DNA of 64,000 bases from Ruminococcus sp. (lineage in GTDB: Bacteria > Bacillota > Clostridia > Oscillospirales > Ruminococcaceae). Location of the stretch: assembly GCA_015066745.1 (NCBI GenBank), contig SVNW01000010.1, positions 1 through 64,000 of the forward strand, read 5' to 3'. Within the stretch, counting starts at the first letter, position 1; each line of letters opens with the position of its first letter. The notes beneath the pieces are model-generated. The model searched no databases. It was not told the origin of the DNA and worked only from the letters and a program-made list of their open reading frames with translations. The translations under genes were made by a program, and so were the position numbers. This document shows, piece after piece, positions 38,901 through 45,998 of this stretch.

Positions 38901-40673
38901 TACACACTTACAGAAATAACATCACCTGATGGATATACAGTAAATAAAGAAACAATAACTTTTGAGATCTCAGAAGGTAAACTTGTTTCGGGTACAGAAG
39001 TAGAAATGCTTGACAAACCGTCAGAAGTAAAGATAAGCAAGTCTGATATAGCAGGAAGCGAAGTACCAGGTGCGGTTCTTACACTTACACTTGAAAAATC
39101 AGCTAAAACAGCAGGTGCAAACCTCGAAAAATATGTTGATTCAAAAGTTAAACTTGTAGATCAGACAAATAAAAATGTCATCACATGGACAAGTACAAGT
39201 GAACCTATGACATTTGCACAGCTTCCTGATGGTACATATACACTTGAAGAAAGTGTAGCACCTGATGGATATACTATCACAGACAGTATCGAATTTATAG
39301 TTGAAAATGGTGTAGTTCAGTCAGTCAAAGCTACAGTACCGCTTCCAAATGAAAGCAGAGTTGACAGCAACAGCAATACTGTAATAATGGTTGATGAACT
39401 TTCAGAAGTAGCTATAAGCAAAACTGATGTCGCAGGTGATGAACTTCCGGGTGCACTCCTCACTCTCACAGGCGAGAAGAGCCTCGAAAATGTAAAATCA
39501 TCATCAGATGTAGAAGTAAGCGGAAAATCTGTTTCATGGATCAGTGGCGATAAACCTGTAATTCTTTCAGGACTTCCTGACGGCAAATATACTCTTACAG
39601 AAAATCAGGCACCTATCGGTTATGAAATAGCAGAATCAATTACATTTACAATAAAATTTGGTATGGTTGAAGGCATGGCAGAAAATAAGATAGTTATGGT
39701 TGATGAACCTGAAGTGATTGTGACGACAACCACAACAGTAACAACCACTACAACGACTACTACTACAACACCACAGCCAACAACAACTGTAACAACAACG
39801 ACAACAACACCAGTTCCAACAACAACCGTAACAACGACAACAACACCAGTCCCAACAACAACCGTAACAACGACAACAACACCAAAACCGATAACAACCG
39901 TAACAACAACGACAACACCAAAACCGACAACAACTGTAACAACGACAACAACACCAAAACCAACAACAACTGTAACAACAACGACAACACCAAAACCGAC
40001 AACAACCGTGACAACAACGACAACACCAAAACCGACAACAACCGTAACAACGACAACAACACCAAAACCGACAACAACCGTAACAACAACGACAACACCA
40101 AAACCGACAACAACCGTAACAACAACGACAACACCAACTCCGACAACAACAGTAACAACAACAACGACACCGGCTCCGACAACAACTGTAACAACTACAG
40201 ATGACGATTTTAACATATCAATGGGAACATCGTCTGTATTTACAGGTGTAACAGTTACAGATGTTACAAGTGCATTTACAACAGCCGATAATCAGAGTAT
40301 GACTAATACAACAACAGCAACAACTGCCGACAATCAGAGTATGACTAATACAACAACGGCAACAACTGCTGATAATCAGAGTATGACTAATACAACAACT
40401 ACAGAAGGTACAACAGTAACATCTGTAACAGCTGATATCGAAAGTATGACAAATACCACTACATCTGAGACTGTGACAACAACTACTGATACACAAACAG
40501 TTGTAACCACAACAACACCAAAAGTTACAACAACTAAAAAATCCACTACAAAGCCACATTCATCATCAACTCCGAAAACAGGTGATACTGCCGGAATGGG
40601 CGTAGCATTTGTAATGGCAGGTGCGTTTGTATCTATGGTAGTAATGAGAAAAAAGAAGAACAATAACAAATAA
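26901..40673 (+). CDS. Giant (4590 aa) cell-wall-anchored SpaA/prealbumin-fold repeat protein with N-terminal choice-of-anchor-A-like domain and Thr-rich stalk
   Basis: Signal peptide; LGIAGNFTIFVKEKFVIPEASADIEGRLAAGGGI; dozens of 'ISKxDxxGxExPGAxLxLT...GLPDGKYTLEESVAPDGYTIT...F.I.NG....IVMVDE' modules; Thr/Pro stalk; sorting signal TPKTGDTAGMGVAFVMAGAFVSMVVMRKKKNNNK. Confidence 0.95.
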   Translation: MKEKTLNIGKSIRKKRFVSFFTAMFIVVSALGDCLPVLAEFASNIDGIEDVTGNAEKNKELLDVENPDDLFLGIAGNFTIFVKEKFVIPEASADIEGRLAAGGGIVNERGGTSTYTVGNKYTGNGATVILGGGTLDRLDIGTPEKNRKFVITSDTDITPETMLVKENTYISDDIVDFDAEFTKLDSLSSSLAEKEVTGTVEQGFWGGVVLRGNNEGLNIFNITEEQWKSIHENKSMISIYVPGDAYKSYVVMNIEGTEIEMPATSISFFDEVHQGPVLVHQDTSTEPNAQLCGNILYNIPQAQSVHYNGSIQGSLLAVNANVSGEEGGHVSGSVIAKSAEKFGIQAGSITFNPPESVIEDSKPVSKISISKIGGDNGAGLSGAVMKITSSVDLSEAGVKSFYAKDVVVEGNTITWTTEFFPAQFTHLPDGEYTITEVSAPKGYELAKPVKFTIVDAKVDGVINKTITITDEIRTPKDVKFSKTDISGKELPGAVLVLSSTSGNELSSFVTEQIKHYNSMANTLTWTTTDTPVVFTDLPDGDYTLEEIDVPAGYMLAEKISFKIIGGSVYYETSTVAEADQNKVDSDTNTVTVVNKVMQLQILKKDENGNPLPGADMAITNTDGTSMVGVVADTEIVVKDTPNEKYVIRWHSTDKPVVFTGLPDGNYTLSEVTAPAGYELFDNVKFKVVNGIAEGFNGNVIEVTDRKTPEASQIYISKTDMSGADEVNGAVLKLTLSGGGKLPAIESSNPTLTSDENSIIFTSQSVPTSIKGLPDGTYVLSESVAPDKYTITGSIEFTIKNGKIEGTTDNAVKMKDELSKITVSKKDISGTKEIAGARLVVTLKEATKTKIGADLGDGTVTVTGGASAVSTSPDSVTFLSGNEPAVITGLPDGKYTLTEITSPDGYTINEETVNFEIINGVVVSGASVQMLDRPSEIKISKTDVAGAEIPGATLTLTLTKPAKTENADLTGTGEPTVEGDPKAVSWVSGTSPKVLTNVPDGEYTLREDQAPLGYEIAEEITFTVVNGKVSEFADNTVIMIDALTPELSEVIISKTDVTGATEVPGAKLTLTGTADLSSVTSDGAITVNSNVITWTSSDKPVKFVGLPDGKYTLEESVAPDGYTITGKVEFELVDGKVQGSESNTVKMINEYSKVTISKQDIAGAELPGAILTLTGEKSLANVTSESEIKVTENSITWTSGKTPTVLTGLPNGKYTLREDQAPLGYEIAEEITFTVVNGKVSEFKDDTIIMTDVLKPEPSEVLISKTDVTGVTEVPGAKLTLTGTADLSSVTSDSEITVDGKVITWTSNDKPVKLTGLPDGKYTLEESVAPDGYTVTGKVEFELVEGKIQGSESNTVKMLDEYSEVTISKKAINGTEELPGATLKVTLLESTKTKDATLENAKVSGGAENVKVSKNEITFVTGTTNAQITMLPDGKYTLTEITSPDGYTVNEETITFEISEGKLVSGTEVEMLDKPSEVKISKTDVAGSEVPGAVLTLTLKKSSKTADATLEKFVTESITLADETNKNAIKWTSGETPTVFAGLPDGEYTLAESVAPDGYTITDSVDFIIKDGKVQAVTATVPHPTESRVDATQNAVIMVDELSKVTISKQDIAGAELPGALLTLTGEKSLANVTSESEIKVTENSITWTSGKTPTVLTGLPNGKYTLREDQAPLGYEIAEEIIFTVVNGKVSEFADNTVIMIDALTPELSEVIISKTDVTGATEVPGAKLTLTGTADLSSVTSDGAITVNSNVITWTSSDKPVKFVGLPDGKYTLEESVAPDGYTITGKVEFELVDGKVQGSESNTVKMINEYSKVTISKQDIAGAELPGAILTLTGEKSLANVTSESEIKVTENSITWTSGKTPTVLTGLPNGKYTLREDQAPLGYEIAEEITFTVVNGKVSEFKDDTIIMTDVLKPEPSEVLISKTDVTGVTEVPGAKLTLTGTADLSSVTSDSEITVDGKVITWTSNDKPVKLTGLPDGKYTLEESVAPDGYTVTGKVEFELVEGKIQGSESNTVKMLDEYSEVTISKKAINGTEELPGATLKVTLLESTKTKDATLENAKVSGGAENVKVSKNEITFVTGTTNAQITMLPDGKYTLTEITSPDGYTVNEETITFEISEGKLVSGTEVEMLDKPSEVKISKTDVAGSEVPGAVLTLTLKKSSKTADATLEKFVTESITLADETNKNAIKWTSGETPTVFAGLPDGEYTLAESVAPDGYTITDSIDFIIKDGKVQAVTATVPHPTESRVDATQNAVIMVDELSETTISKQNVTGKEIPGATLILTGEKPLGNITSETDITVDGNKVTWTSGETPTVLKGLPDGKYTLEESVAPDGYTITDAITFEIENGVPTTENIVMVDELSKVTISKQNVTGAEIPGATLILTGEKPLTDVTSETDIKVDGNKVTWISGETPTVLEGLPDGKYTLEESVAPDGYTITDAITFDIKNGVPTQTNIVMVDELSKVTVSKQDVTGAEIPGATLILTGEKPLTGVKSETALTVAGNTVKWTSGETPTVLEGLPDGKYTLEESVAPDGYTITDAITFEIKNGVPTTEKVVMVDELSKVTISKKDIAGAELPGAILTLTGEKSLADVTSESEIKVTENSITWTSGKTPTVLAGLPDGKYTLREDQAPLGYEIAEEITFTVENGKVTEFADNTVTMTDVPLPEPSEVLISKTDMTGATEVPGAKLTLTGTADLSDVTSDSKITVDGKVITWTSNDKPVKLTGLPDGKYTLEESVAPDGYTVTGKVEFELVEGKIQGSESNTVKMLDEYSEVTISKKAINKTEELPGATLKVTLLESTKTKDATLENAKVSGGAENVKVSKNEITFVSGTTNAQITMLPDGKYTLTEITSPDGYTVNKETITFEISEGKLVSGTEVEMLDKPSEVKISKTDVAGSEVPGAVLTLTLKTPLKTSGATLENAVSDTVKFVDPTGENKKSVTWVSSDKPVVLTGIPDGVYILEESVAPDGYTVTDSISFTVDNGKVQSLASTVSKPGESRVDTATSTVIMVDKMSEVSVSKQDVTGAEIPGATLILTGESDLTDVRSTTEITVDKNKVTWISGETPTVLTGLPDGKYTLEESVAPDGYTITDAITFEVVNGVPTTKEIVMVDELSEIPISKQDVTGREIPGATLILTGEKDLTGVDSISKITIDKNTITWKSTSVPTILKGLPDGKYTLEESVAPDGYTITDAITFEVVNGVPTTGNVVMVDELSKVTVSKQDVTGAEIPGATLVLTGEKYLANIKSNAEITIDRKTITWVSTDTPTILEGLPDGKYTLEESVAPDGYTITDAITFEIKNGVPTQTDIVMVDELSKVTVSKQDVTGVEIPGATLILTGEKPLTNVRSETDLTVEDNKITWTSGKTPTILEGLPDGKYTLEESVAPDGYTITDAITFEIKNGVPTQTDIVMVDELSKVTVSKQDVTGVEIPGATLILTGEKPLTNVRSETDLTVEDNKITWTSGKTPTVLEGLPDGKYTLEESVAPDGYTITDAITFEIKNGVPTQTDIVMVDELSKVTVSKQDVTGVEIPGATLILTGEKPLTGVKSETDLTVEDNKITWTSGKTPTVLEGLPDGKYTLEESVAPDGYTITDAITFDIKNGVPTQTNIVMVDELSKVTVSKQDVTGAEIPGATLILTGEKPLTGVKSETALTIAGNTVKWTSGETPTVLEGLPDGKYTLEESVAPDGYTITDAITFEIKNGVPTTEKVVMVDELSKVTISKKDIAGAELPGAILTLTGEKSLADVTSESEIKVTENSITWTSGKTPTVLAGLPDGKYTLREDQAPLGYEIAEEITFTVENGKVTEFADNTVTMTDVPLPEPSEVLISKTDMTGATEVPGAKLTLTGTADLSDVTSDSKITVDGKVITWTSNDKPVKLTGLPDGKYTLEESVAPDGYTVTGKVEFELVEGKIQGSESNTVKMLDEYSEVTISKKAINKTEELPGATLKVTLLESTKTKDATLENAKVSGGAENVKVSKNEITFVSGTTNAQITMLPDGKYTLTEITSPDGYTVNKETITFEISEGKLVSGTEVEMLDKPSEVKISKSDIAGSEVPGAVLTLTLEKSAKTAGANLEKYVDSKVKLVDQTNKNVITWTSTSEPMTFAQLPDGTYTLEESVAPDGYTITDSIEFIVENGVVQSVKATVPLPNESRVDSNSNTVIMVDELSEVAISKTDVAGDELPGALLTLTGEKSLENVKSSSDVEVSGKSVSWISGDKPVILSGLPDGKYTLTENQAPIGYEIAESITFTIKFGMVEGMAENKIVMVDEPEVIVTTTTTVTTTTTTTTTTPQPTTTVTTTTTTPVPTTTVTTTTTPVPTTTVTTTTTPKPITTVTTTTTPKPTTTVTTTTTPKPTTTVTTTTTPKPTTTVTTTTTPKPTTTVTTTTTPKPTTTVTTTTTPKPTTTVTTTTTPTPTTTVTTTTTPAPTTTVTTTDDDFNISMGTSSVFTGVTVTDVTSAFTTADNQSMTNTTTATTADNQSMTNTTTATTADNQSMTNTTTTEGTTVTSVTADIESMTNTTTSETVTTTTDTQTVVTTTTPKVTTTKKSTTKPHSSSTPKTGDTAGMGVAFVMAGAFVSMVVMRKKKNNNK
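29890..33682 (+). repeat. Two tandem copies of a 1986-bp block in the giant gene
   Basis: Identical landmarks offset by exactly 1986 bp (e.g. 30001 vs 31987; 31691 vs 33677), only scattered SNPs. Confidence 0.9.
33681..34581 (+). repeat. 300-bp tandem SpaA-module repeats, first run
   Basis: gatgaactt/ct landmarks at 33681, 33981, 34281, 34581: exact 300-bp period. Confidence 0.9.
35941..38041 (+). repeat. 300-bp tandem SpaA-module repeats, second run
   Basis: Landmark gaactctcaaaggtaacagtaagtaaacaggatgtaacaggag at 36841, 37141, 37441 and 37741, with diverged units at 36241 and 36541. Confidence 0.9.
39730..40200 (+). repeat. 36-bp tandem repeats encoding TTTVTTTTTPKP stalk
   Basis: acaacaaccgtaacaacgacaacaacaccaaaaccg units. 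Confidence 0.9.
40284..40405 (+). repeat. 42-bp tandem repeats encoding ADNQSMTNTTTATT
   Basis: Copies start at 40284, 40326 and 40368. Confidence 0.85.
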
Positions 40674-40734
40674 TTGTTGTTAATACTTCTTAAATCGGTA
40701 TACTCATATATGCTAAACCGGTGCATATAAAAAA

Positions 40735-40780
40735 ACAAAAAAACCGTAACACGTAAAAAAATTCGTGTTACGGTTTTTAT
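40735..40780. terminator. Terminator of the giant gene
   Basis: aaaaaaccgtaacacg...cgtgttacggttttt. Confidence 0.85.
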
Positions 40781-40842
40781 TGTTTTAACTATTTTCAACA
40801 AGAATTCCCCCACCTCTAATGTAGATAGTTATAAAGAAGTAT

Positions 40843-40874
40843 AACCCGTGAAGTTAATCCTTCACGGGTTATTG
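40843..40874. terminator. Hairpin, second terminator candidate
   Basis: aacccgtgaa/ttcacgggtt. Confidence 0.6.
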
Positions 40875-40923
40875 TAGTCTTTATCTTCTGTAGGCATACC
40901 CGATTTATTTAATGCTAGAAAGT

Positions 40924-42051
40924 TTATTTTTCATCCGAATATTCTATATAAACACCATCTCCGTAATGACGTGAATAGATAGAAAATTGATTCCACGAAT
41001 CTTCTATCTTGTATTCATCCACATCCAACTTCAGGTATTCCTCATATTCACGCAAGTCAACATATTCAGGATAACTAAGAAGAACATATGTTATTGTATG
41101 GTTTTTCTCATTGAGCAACGCATATTCATACTCATAATCCAAACCATCTATTGCAACATATGCCGGCACCGCATAACTTTCCTCATCATACTTAATTCCT
41201 ATTGTTATGCCATCCACCGTACATTCTATTGAAGAAAGTCTCTGTATTTCCGCATCGTAATCTTCTTCATTATATGTTCCTTGTAAAATTATATATCCGT
41301 CTGTATCAAAAAATCCCGTTTTTAAACTGGATACAAATGTCGGATCAATCATATTGGCTGTATCGTCAGGAAATATGAACAATTCACTGATATCACCGCC
41401 ATATTGTTCCAATATCTTAGTTTTATCATATTTTTCTATACCGGCTTGATTATTAAATGGTGCAGTTTCCATAAACAGAACCGGCACAAAAACCAACATA
41501 ATCTTCATTATAAATGATAGTACGCATACTCCGACGATAAGTACGAATATCTTACATCCTTTTACAAATTTCTTTCGTTTCGAATTTTCTTCAAGTAACC
41601 CATTGGTATAAAGCGACAATATTACCATTATAACAAATGCCAGAAAAGAAAATGCATAACATAAAAACGTTCCGATTCCGGGTTTGTAATCAAAACTTTG
41701 CAAACCCAGAACAATGGCCATCAGAACCACACCTACAAGACTAATCCGTCTAACCCAGATTAAAAGCTTACTCTTTTGTTCGACAGCATAATCTGCCATC
41801 TTAACAGCAACCTCTTTCACTTCTTCATTCATCATCTCGCTTTTCCTCGCTCCATCAATAATTTCTTTGATATCAACATTATAAAATTCTGCCAAATCTA
41901 CAAGAATACTCAAATCAGGCATATTGCTCCCGGTTTCCCACCTAGATACCGAACGTCGGGATACATTAAACTGTTCTGCAAGCTGTTCTTGTGTAAAGCC
42001 TTTTTCTTTACGAAGTTCTTTCAGGAATTCTCCGATTTTAATCTGATCCAT
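40924..42051 (-). CDS. XRE-family HTH regulator with C-terminal membrane and extracytoplasmic region
   Basis: IGEFLKELRKEKGFTQEQLAEQFNVSRRSVSRWETGSNMPDL; TM segments; start 42051 after GGAGGTC. Confidence 0.85.
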   Translation of the reverse strand: MDQIKIGEFLKELRKEKGFTQEQLAEQFNVSRRSVSRWETGSNMPDLSILVDLAEFYNVDIKEIIDGARKSEMMNEEVKEVAVKMADYAVEQKSKLLIWVRRISLVGVVLMAIVLGLQSFDYKPGIGTFLCYAFSFLAFVIMVILSLYTNGLLEENSKRKKFVKGCKIFVLIVGVCVLSFIMKIMLVFVPVLFMETAPFNNQAGIEKYDKTKILEQYGGDISELFIFPDDTANMIDPTFVSSLKTGFFDTDGYIILQGTYNEEDYDAEIQRLSSIECTVDGITIGIKYDEESYAVPAYVAIDGLDYEYEYALLNEKNHTITYVLLSYPEYVDLREYEEYLKLDVDEYKIEDSWNQFSIYSRHYGDGVYIEYSDEK

Positions 42052-42240
42052 TTTCTGACCTCCTTTAAAATCATTGTATCTCCAACCCATCAAAAAGTAC
42101 AGGACACAAAGCGAGCAATTAACTGTTTTTTCAATGAGACACTTAATGTCTCAATTTTATATCTGTTAAGAAAACTCTTAATATATCATTAAGTTAATTA
42201 TAGCAAGTATATAATAAATAATCAATGTCATAAGCAACGT

Positions 42241-42276
42241 AAAGCCGCTTTTGACATTAATATCAAAAGTGGCTTT
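42241..42276. terminator. Terminator
   Basis: aaagccgcttttga/tcaaaagtggcttt. Confidence 0.6.
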
Positions 42277-42320
42277 GTAATACTTCTATATCGTTACCTG
42301 TCTTAAGGTGGGGGAGGATG

Positions 42321-43415
42321 TCACGAAACCATAGTGGTGATCGTAGTAGTTTGAGTTTGTTCTGTAACAGGTTCTTCGATTTTTATTTTATCGGGTTCAG
42401 TTTCAGAATATAAGAGGTTTGCAGCATCAATATATCTTTGTCTTACAGAGCCTGCTTTCATTATTACAGCAACAAGCTTCTTTCCGTTATGGTCAGCAGT
42501 AGCAACCATACAATAACCTGCTTCATCAGTAAATCCGGTTTTGAGTCCGTCGGCAAAAGGAACATAATATTCACTGTCAGGTACTATAAGGCTGTTTCCG
42601 TTACTCCAGAAAAATTCTTCTCCGCTTTCGATATTTATGTGATGGTACTTAGCAGAAGATATCTCGGCTATAAGCGGTATCTCGGCAGATTTTAAGGCTA
42701 TTCTCAGAAGGTCTTCGGCTGTTGTGTAGTGATACAGATCGTGATAACCGTCGGGGTTGCAGAAATGTGTATTTTCCGCTCCTATTTCCGTTGCTGTTTC
42801 ATTCATAAGATTACAGAAATATTTTACAGCGTCCTCGTCAGTCATAGCAGGATCTTCTGATACATATCTTGCAGTATTAACAGCTATTGCATATGCTGCA
42901 TCATTTCCGGACGGGAGCATCAGAGCATATACCGCATCTTTTAATGATATAACATTTCCCTGACTCAGATATGCAATGCTGGAATCGGGTTTTATCAGAG
43001 TTATCTCTGTACCTACAGTTATGATGTAATCTTCAGGCAGATATTTTAAAGCCACATAGGCAGTCATTATCTTTGTAGTGCTTGCCGGAAAACTTATTTT
43101 ATCTTTATTTTTAGAAAACAATACGGTGTTTGAAGAAACGTCATATAGAATTGCCACTTCGGAACGTATATCATCATTAGTAAGTATATTGCTGTTTTTA
43201 TAATCAAAATTTATTCCGGGTTTTTGGGGCTGTGTAGTGGTTTCTTCGGAAATTGTTGTTTTTGACGGCTGATTTTTTACTGTCTGTTTTTCATTTGATT
43301 TATTGTTTTTTGACTTGATCATAAACGGTACAAAGCACAAGGCAAATATCACCAGAAATATGAGCATGAACGTTGATTCGCTGTTGTTCTTTTTATTATA
43401 TTTTCCTGTGTTCAA
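42321..43415 (-). CDS. D-alanyl-D-alanine carboxypeptidase (peptidase S11)
   Basis: FPASTTKIMTAYVAL (SxxK), LPSGNDAA (SxN), DGLKTGFT (KTG); TTG start after AAGGAGAT. Confidence 0.9.
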   Translation of the reverse strand: MNTGKYNKKNNSESTFMLIFLVIFALCFVPFMIKSKNNKSNEKQTVKNQPSKTTISEETTTQPQKPGINFDYKNSNILTNDDIRSEVAILYDVSSNTVLFSKNKDKISFPASTTKIMTAYVALKYLPEDYIITVGTEITLIKPDSSIAYLSQGNVISLKDAVYALMLPSGNDAAYAIAVNTARYVSEDPAMTDEDAVKYFCNLMNETATEIGAENTHFCNPDGYHDLYHYTTAEDLLRIALKSAEIPLIAEISSAKYHHINIESGEEFFWSNGNSLIVPDSEYYVPFADGLKTGFTDEAGYCMVATADHNGKKLVAVIMKAGSVRQRYIDAANLLYSETEPDKIKIEEPVTEQTQTTTITTMVS

Positions 43416-43437
43416 AATTGGTATCTCCTTTTGGTGG

Positions 43438-44568
43438 TTATATTATGGAATAAAACATCATGAAGATGTATAGAATAATGAGCAGATATATTGTAAATGT
43501 TCTGAAAATCAGCTTTGTAGAGCGATTTTTCTGAGGTTTTGTCGATTTTGGAAGTGGTTCCTTGAAAAATGAGTATATTGCAAAAAAACCTCCGCTTATA
43601 AAAGTTATAAAAGTCCATATCTGCGTAGCAAAAATATTTGAGTTAAAGAAAATATCGCCATATGCCAATATTATTGTGTTGCAAATATTTACAGTGACAT
43701 GCATTATGACAGAATGTGTAAGAGTTCCGTATTTGTTTGTTATTTTACAAAGCAGTACTGACATCATAAAGCATGGTATTATTTCAATAAATTGTCCGCA
43801 TGAAAGCGCACAAAGAAGTGAAGTAAATATGATTCCGAACCGTTGTCCTGCCCGTGACATATTTTTCAGTACCAGACCTCTGAATATAAATCCTTCGCAA
43901 ACCGGAACAATAATGCATGTATACATAGCAATCAGTAATGACTGAGGGATATTGTCGGTAAATATCGGTCTTGGATTTTTAAATATACCTGGAAAAAATG
44001 TTGCAGTAAGATACATCAGATTGTATACAGATGTTAAAAATATTCCGGTCATGAAAAATGAAATTATTTCAGAAGTGCGTGCGCTGTGGTTGTTTCTGAA
44101 AAAAGAACTTGTTTTCAGAGCAGAGTATCGGCAACCGACCTTAAAAACAAATGCGGAAGAAATTATTGCTGATATTGATAACAAACCGTATTTTACAGAA
44201 TTATCGCAAATAAACTGTCTGAAAAATCCTGAGATCGAATTTTTACTGTGATATAGCGAACCGGTGTACATCAGGATTAAAACATAGAAAATAAGATAAA
44301 GTATAGTTTTGATAAGTACACCTGATATAAGCAGTGTCCCTGAAAGACTGTAAAAATATCTGAGTCTGGAAGATTCATAACGTGACGGCTTTATAGAAAG
44401 CGGATCGTTCCTGAAGAAAAACGTCGGTATTACATGGGAATAACTCTCGTTGTATGAAGAATATTCAGAATCGTTACAAAAAGGATTTTTTTCTGTCGGC
44501 GTATCTTCATAATCACTAAAAATGTCAGTTTTCAGAGTCTGATCTTCAAATAAAAAATTTTCATTCAC
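43438..44568 (-). CDS. CPBP-family intramembrane metalloprotease
   Basis: PVCEGFIFRGLVLKNM motif; multiple TM helices. Confidence 0.8.
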   Translation of the reverse strand: MNENFLFEDQTLKTDIFSDYEDTPTEKNPFCNDSEYSSYNESYSHVIPTFFFRNDPLSIKPSRYESSRLRYFYSLSGTLLISGVLIKTILYLIFYVLILMYTGSLYHSKNSISGFFRQFICDNSVKYGLLSISAIISSAFVFKVGCRYSALKTSSFFRNNHSARTSEIISFFMTGIFLTSVYNLMYLTATFFPGIFKNPRPIFTDNIPQSLLIAMYTCIIVPVCEGFIFRGLVLKNMSRAGQRFGIIFTSLLCALSCGQFIEIIPCFMMSVLLCKITNKYGTLTHSVIMHVTVNICNTIILAYGDIFFNSNIFATQIWTFITFISGGFFAIYSFFKEPLPKSTKPQKNRSTKLIFRTFTIYLLIILYIFMMFYSII

Positions 44569-44801
44569 AACTTCATCTCCTTTACTGATTTTTAAAATTC
44601 ACATACACTTTAATTATAACATTTTATTGCTTTTGTGTCCAGAAAAATTTAAACGATATTATTCGTGGGATATGTATAAAAAGATATGAAGAACTTTACT
44701 GTTTAGTTGAAAAAAATATGGACATTAATTTCTTTTTGTGATATAATAAACTCAGTTAAGTTAAAACGCTCCGTATATATTTGCAGAAAGGAATATAATT
44801 T

Positions 44802-45218
44802 ATGCTTTATGAAAAATCATGCGGTGGAGTGGTGTATCGTAAATCACACGGAAACCTGGAAATACTGCTTATTAAACATATAAACAGCGGTCACTGGTCT
44901 TTTCCCAAAGGGCATATAGAGGCAAATGAAACAGAGCAGGAAACAGCTTTAAGAGAGATAAAAGAAGAAACAGGGATAGATGTTGTACTTGACCCGTCAT
45001 TTCGTGAAACAGTACATTATTCACCCAAAAAGGATACAAATAAAGAGGTTGTCTATTTTCTTGCCAAGCCCAAACAGTTTGAGATAATACCTCAGGAAGA
45101 GGAAATCGCAGATGCACGTTGGGTAGAGATAAATCATGCGTGTACCATACTCACATATGAAAATGACCGTATGGTTGTCGGAAAAGTAAGAAATGCAATA
45201 AAAGATATAATTTTCTGA
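44802..45218 (+). CDS. NUDIX hydrolase
   Basis: GHIEANETEQETALREIKEETGI Nudix box. Confidence 0.93.
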   Translation: MLYEKSCGGVVYRKSHGNLEILLIKHINSGHWSFPKGHIEANETEQETALREIKEETGIDVVLDPSFRETVHYSPKKDTNKEVVYFLAKPKQFEIIPQEEEIADARWVEINHACTILTYENDRMVVGKVRNAIKDIIF

Positions 45219-45320
45219 TAGTATTGACTTCGGTTTCAGATTTTAAGACAGCCGATAAACTAAGACAAGAGCCAGTAAGGTATTTTTCATAAATGCCTGA
45301 AATAATACAATAATGCGGAT

Positions 45321-45363
45321 AAAAAAACATTCCCTTTCCTTAGATGGATCGGGAATGTTTTTT
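45321..45363. terminator. Bidirectional terminator
   Basis: aaaaaaacattccc/gggaatgttttttt. Confidence 0.85.
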
Positions 45364-45365
45364 TC

Positions 45366-45983
45366 TTATGATGTTGTTACTGATGTTTCTGAAACCGTAA
45401 CAGCTGTTGTGGCTTCAGTTACTGCACTGCTTGTGACGGTTGAAGGATCGATTCCGCTTACAGGAGAATTATCAAGAAATTCACACGGAATATAGTAGTC
45501 ATTTTCTATACGATAATAATCGGTACTTGTTCTTGCGATGACATGAAGAGCTATTCCTGCATCAAATACAAGCTTAGCTTTGGCATCGCTTAACGCAAAT
45601 TCATATCCGATACAACGTGTGTTTGCGTACATAGTCTTGTCAAGGTTTACTTCAGTCCAGGCTACATACGGAATTGCAGCTTCTGTTACATTATAATCAG
45701 GATCGCCAAGCTGTGCGACAAGGCTTTGTTCTACAGCATCATAATCAGGAAGTGATACAGTAGTTCCTGATGTATCAGATGTGGTTTCTTCTGTAGTGAC
45801 TGAAACAGTGGTTGTTTTCTTTGGTGTAGTTGTAGTTGTTACTGTTGTAGATGGTGTAGTGGTAGTAAGTGCTGTTGTAGTTGTCATTTCAACTGTTGTA
45901 GTAGTGGTTTTTGCTGTATCACTGCATGAAATAAATGTAACAGTAAGTATAAATGCCATCAGCGATGATATTATATGTTTCAT
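45366..45983 (-). CDS. Putative lipoprotein with Thr-rich linker, function unknown
   Basis: MKHIISSLMAFILTVTFISCSDT lipobox, then Thr-rich stretch. Confidence 0.7.
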   Translation of the reverse strand: MKHIISSLMAFILTVTFISCSDTAKTTTTTVEMTTTTALTTTTPSTTVTTTTTPKKTTTVSVTTEETTSDTSGTTVSLPDYDAVEQSLVAQLGDPDYNVTEAAIPYVAWTEVNLDKTMYANTRCIGYEFALSDAKAKLVFDAGIALHVIARTSTDYYRIENDYYIPCEFLDNSPVSGIDPSTVTSSAVTEATTAVTVSETSVTTS

Positions 45984-45998
45984 ATCAGATTCACCGCC

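Noticed and set aside
29921-39040. Very long minus-strand ORFs (561, 657, 389, 1146 and 262 aa) antisense to the giant gene
   Set aside because: They mirror the repeat modules; biased codon use in the repeats removes antisense stops. They have no RBS or recognisable domains, and break exactly where modules change.
39620-40216. Antisense V/G-rich and L-rich ORFs over the Thr stalk
   Set aside because: Direct by-product of ACA/ACC-rich tandem repeats.
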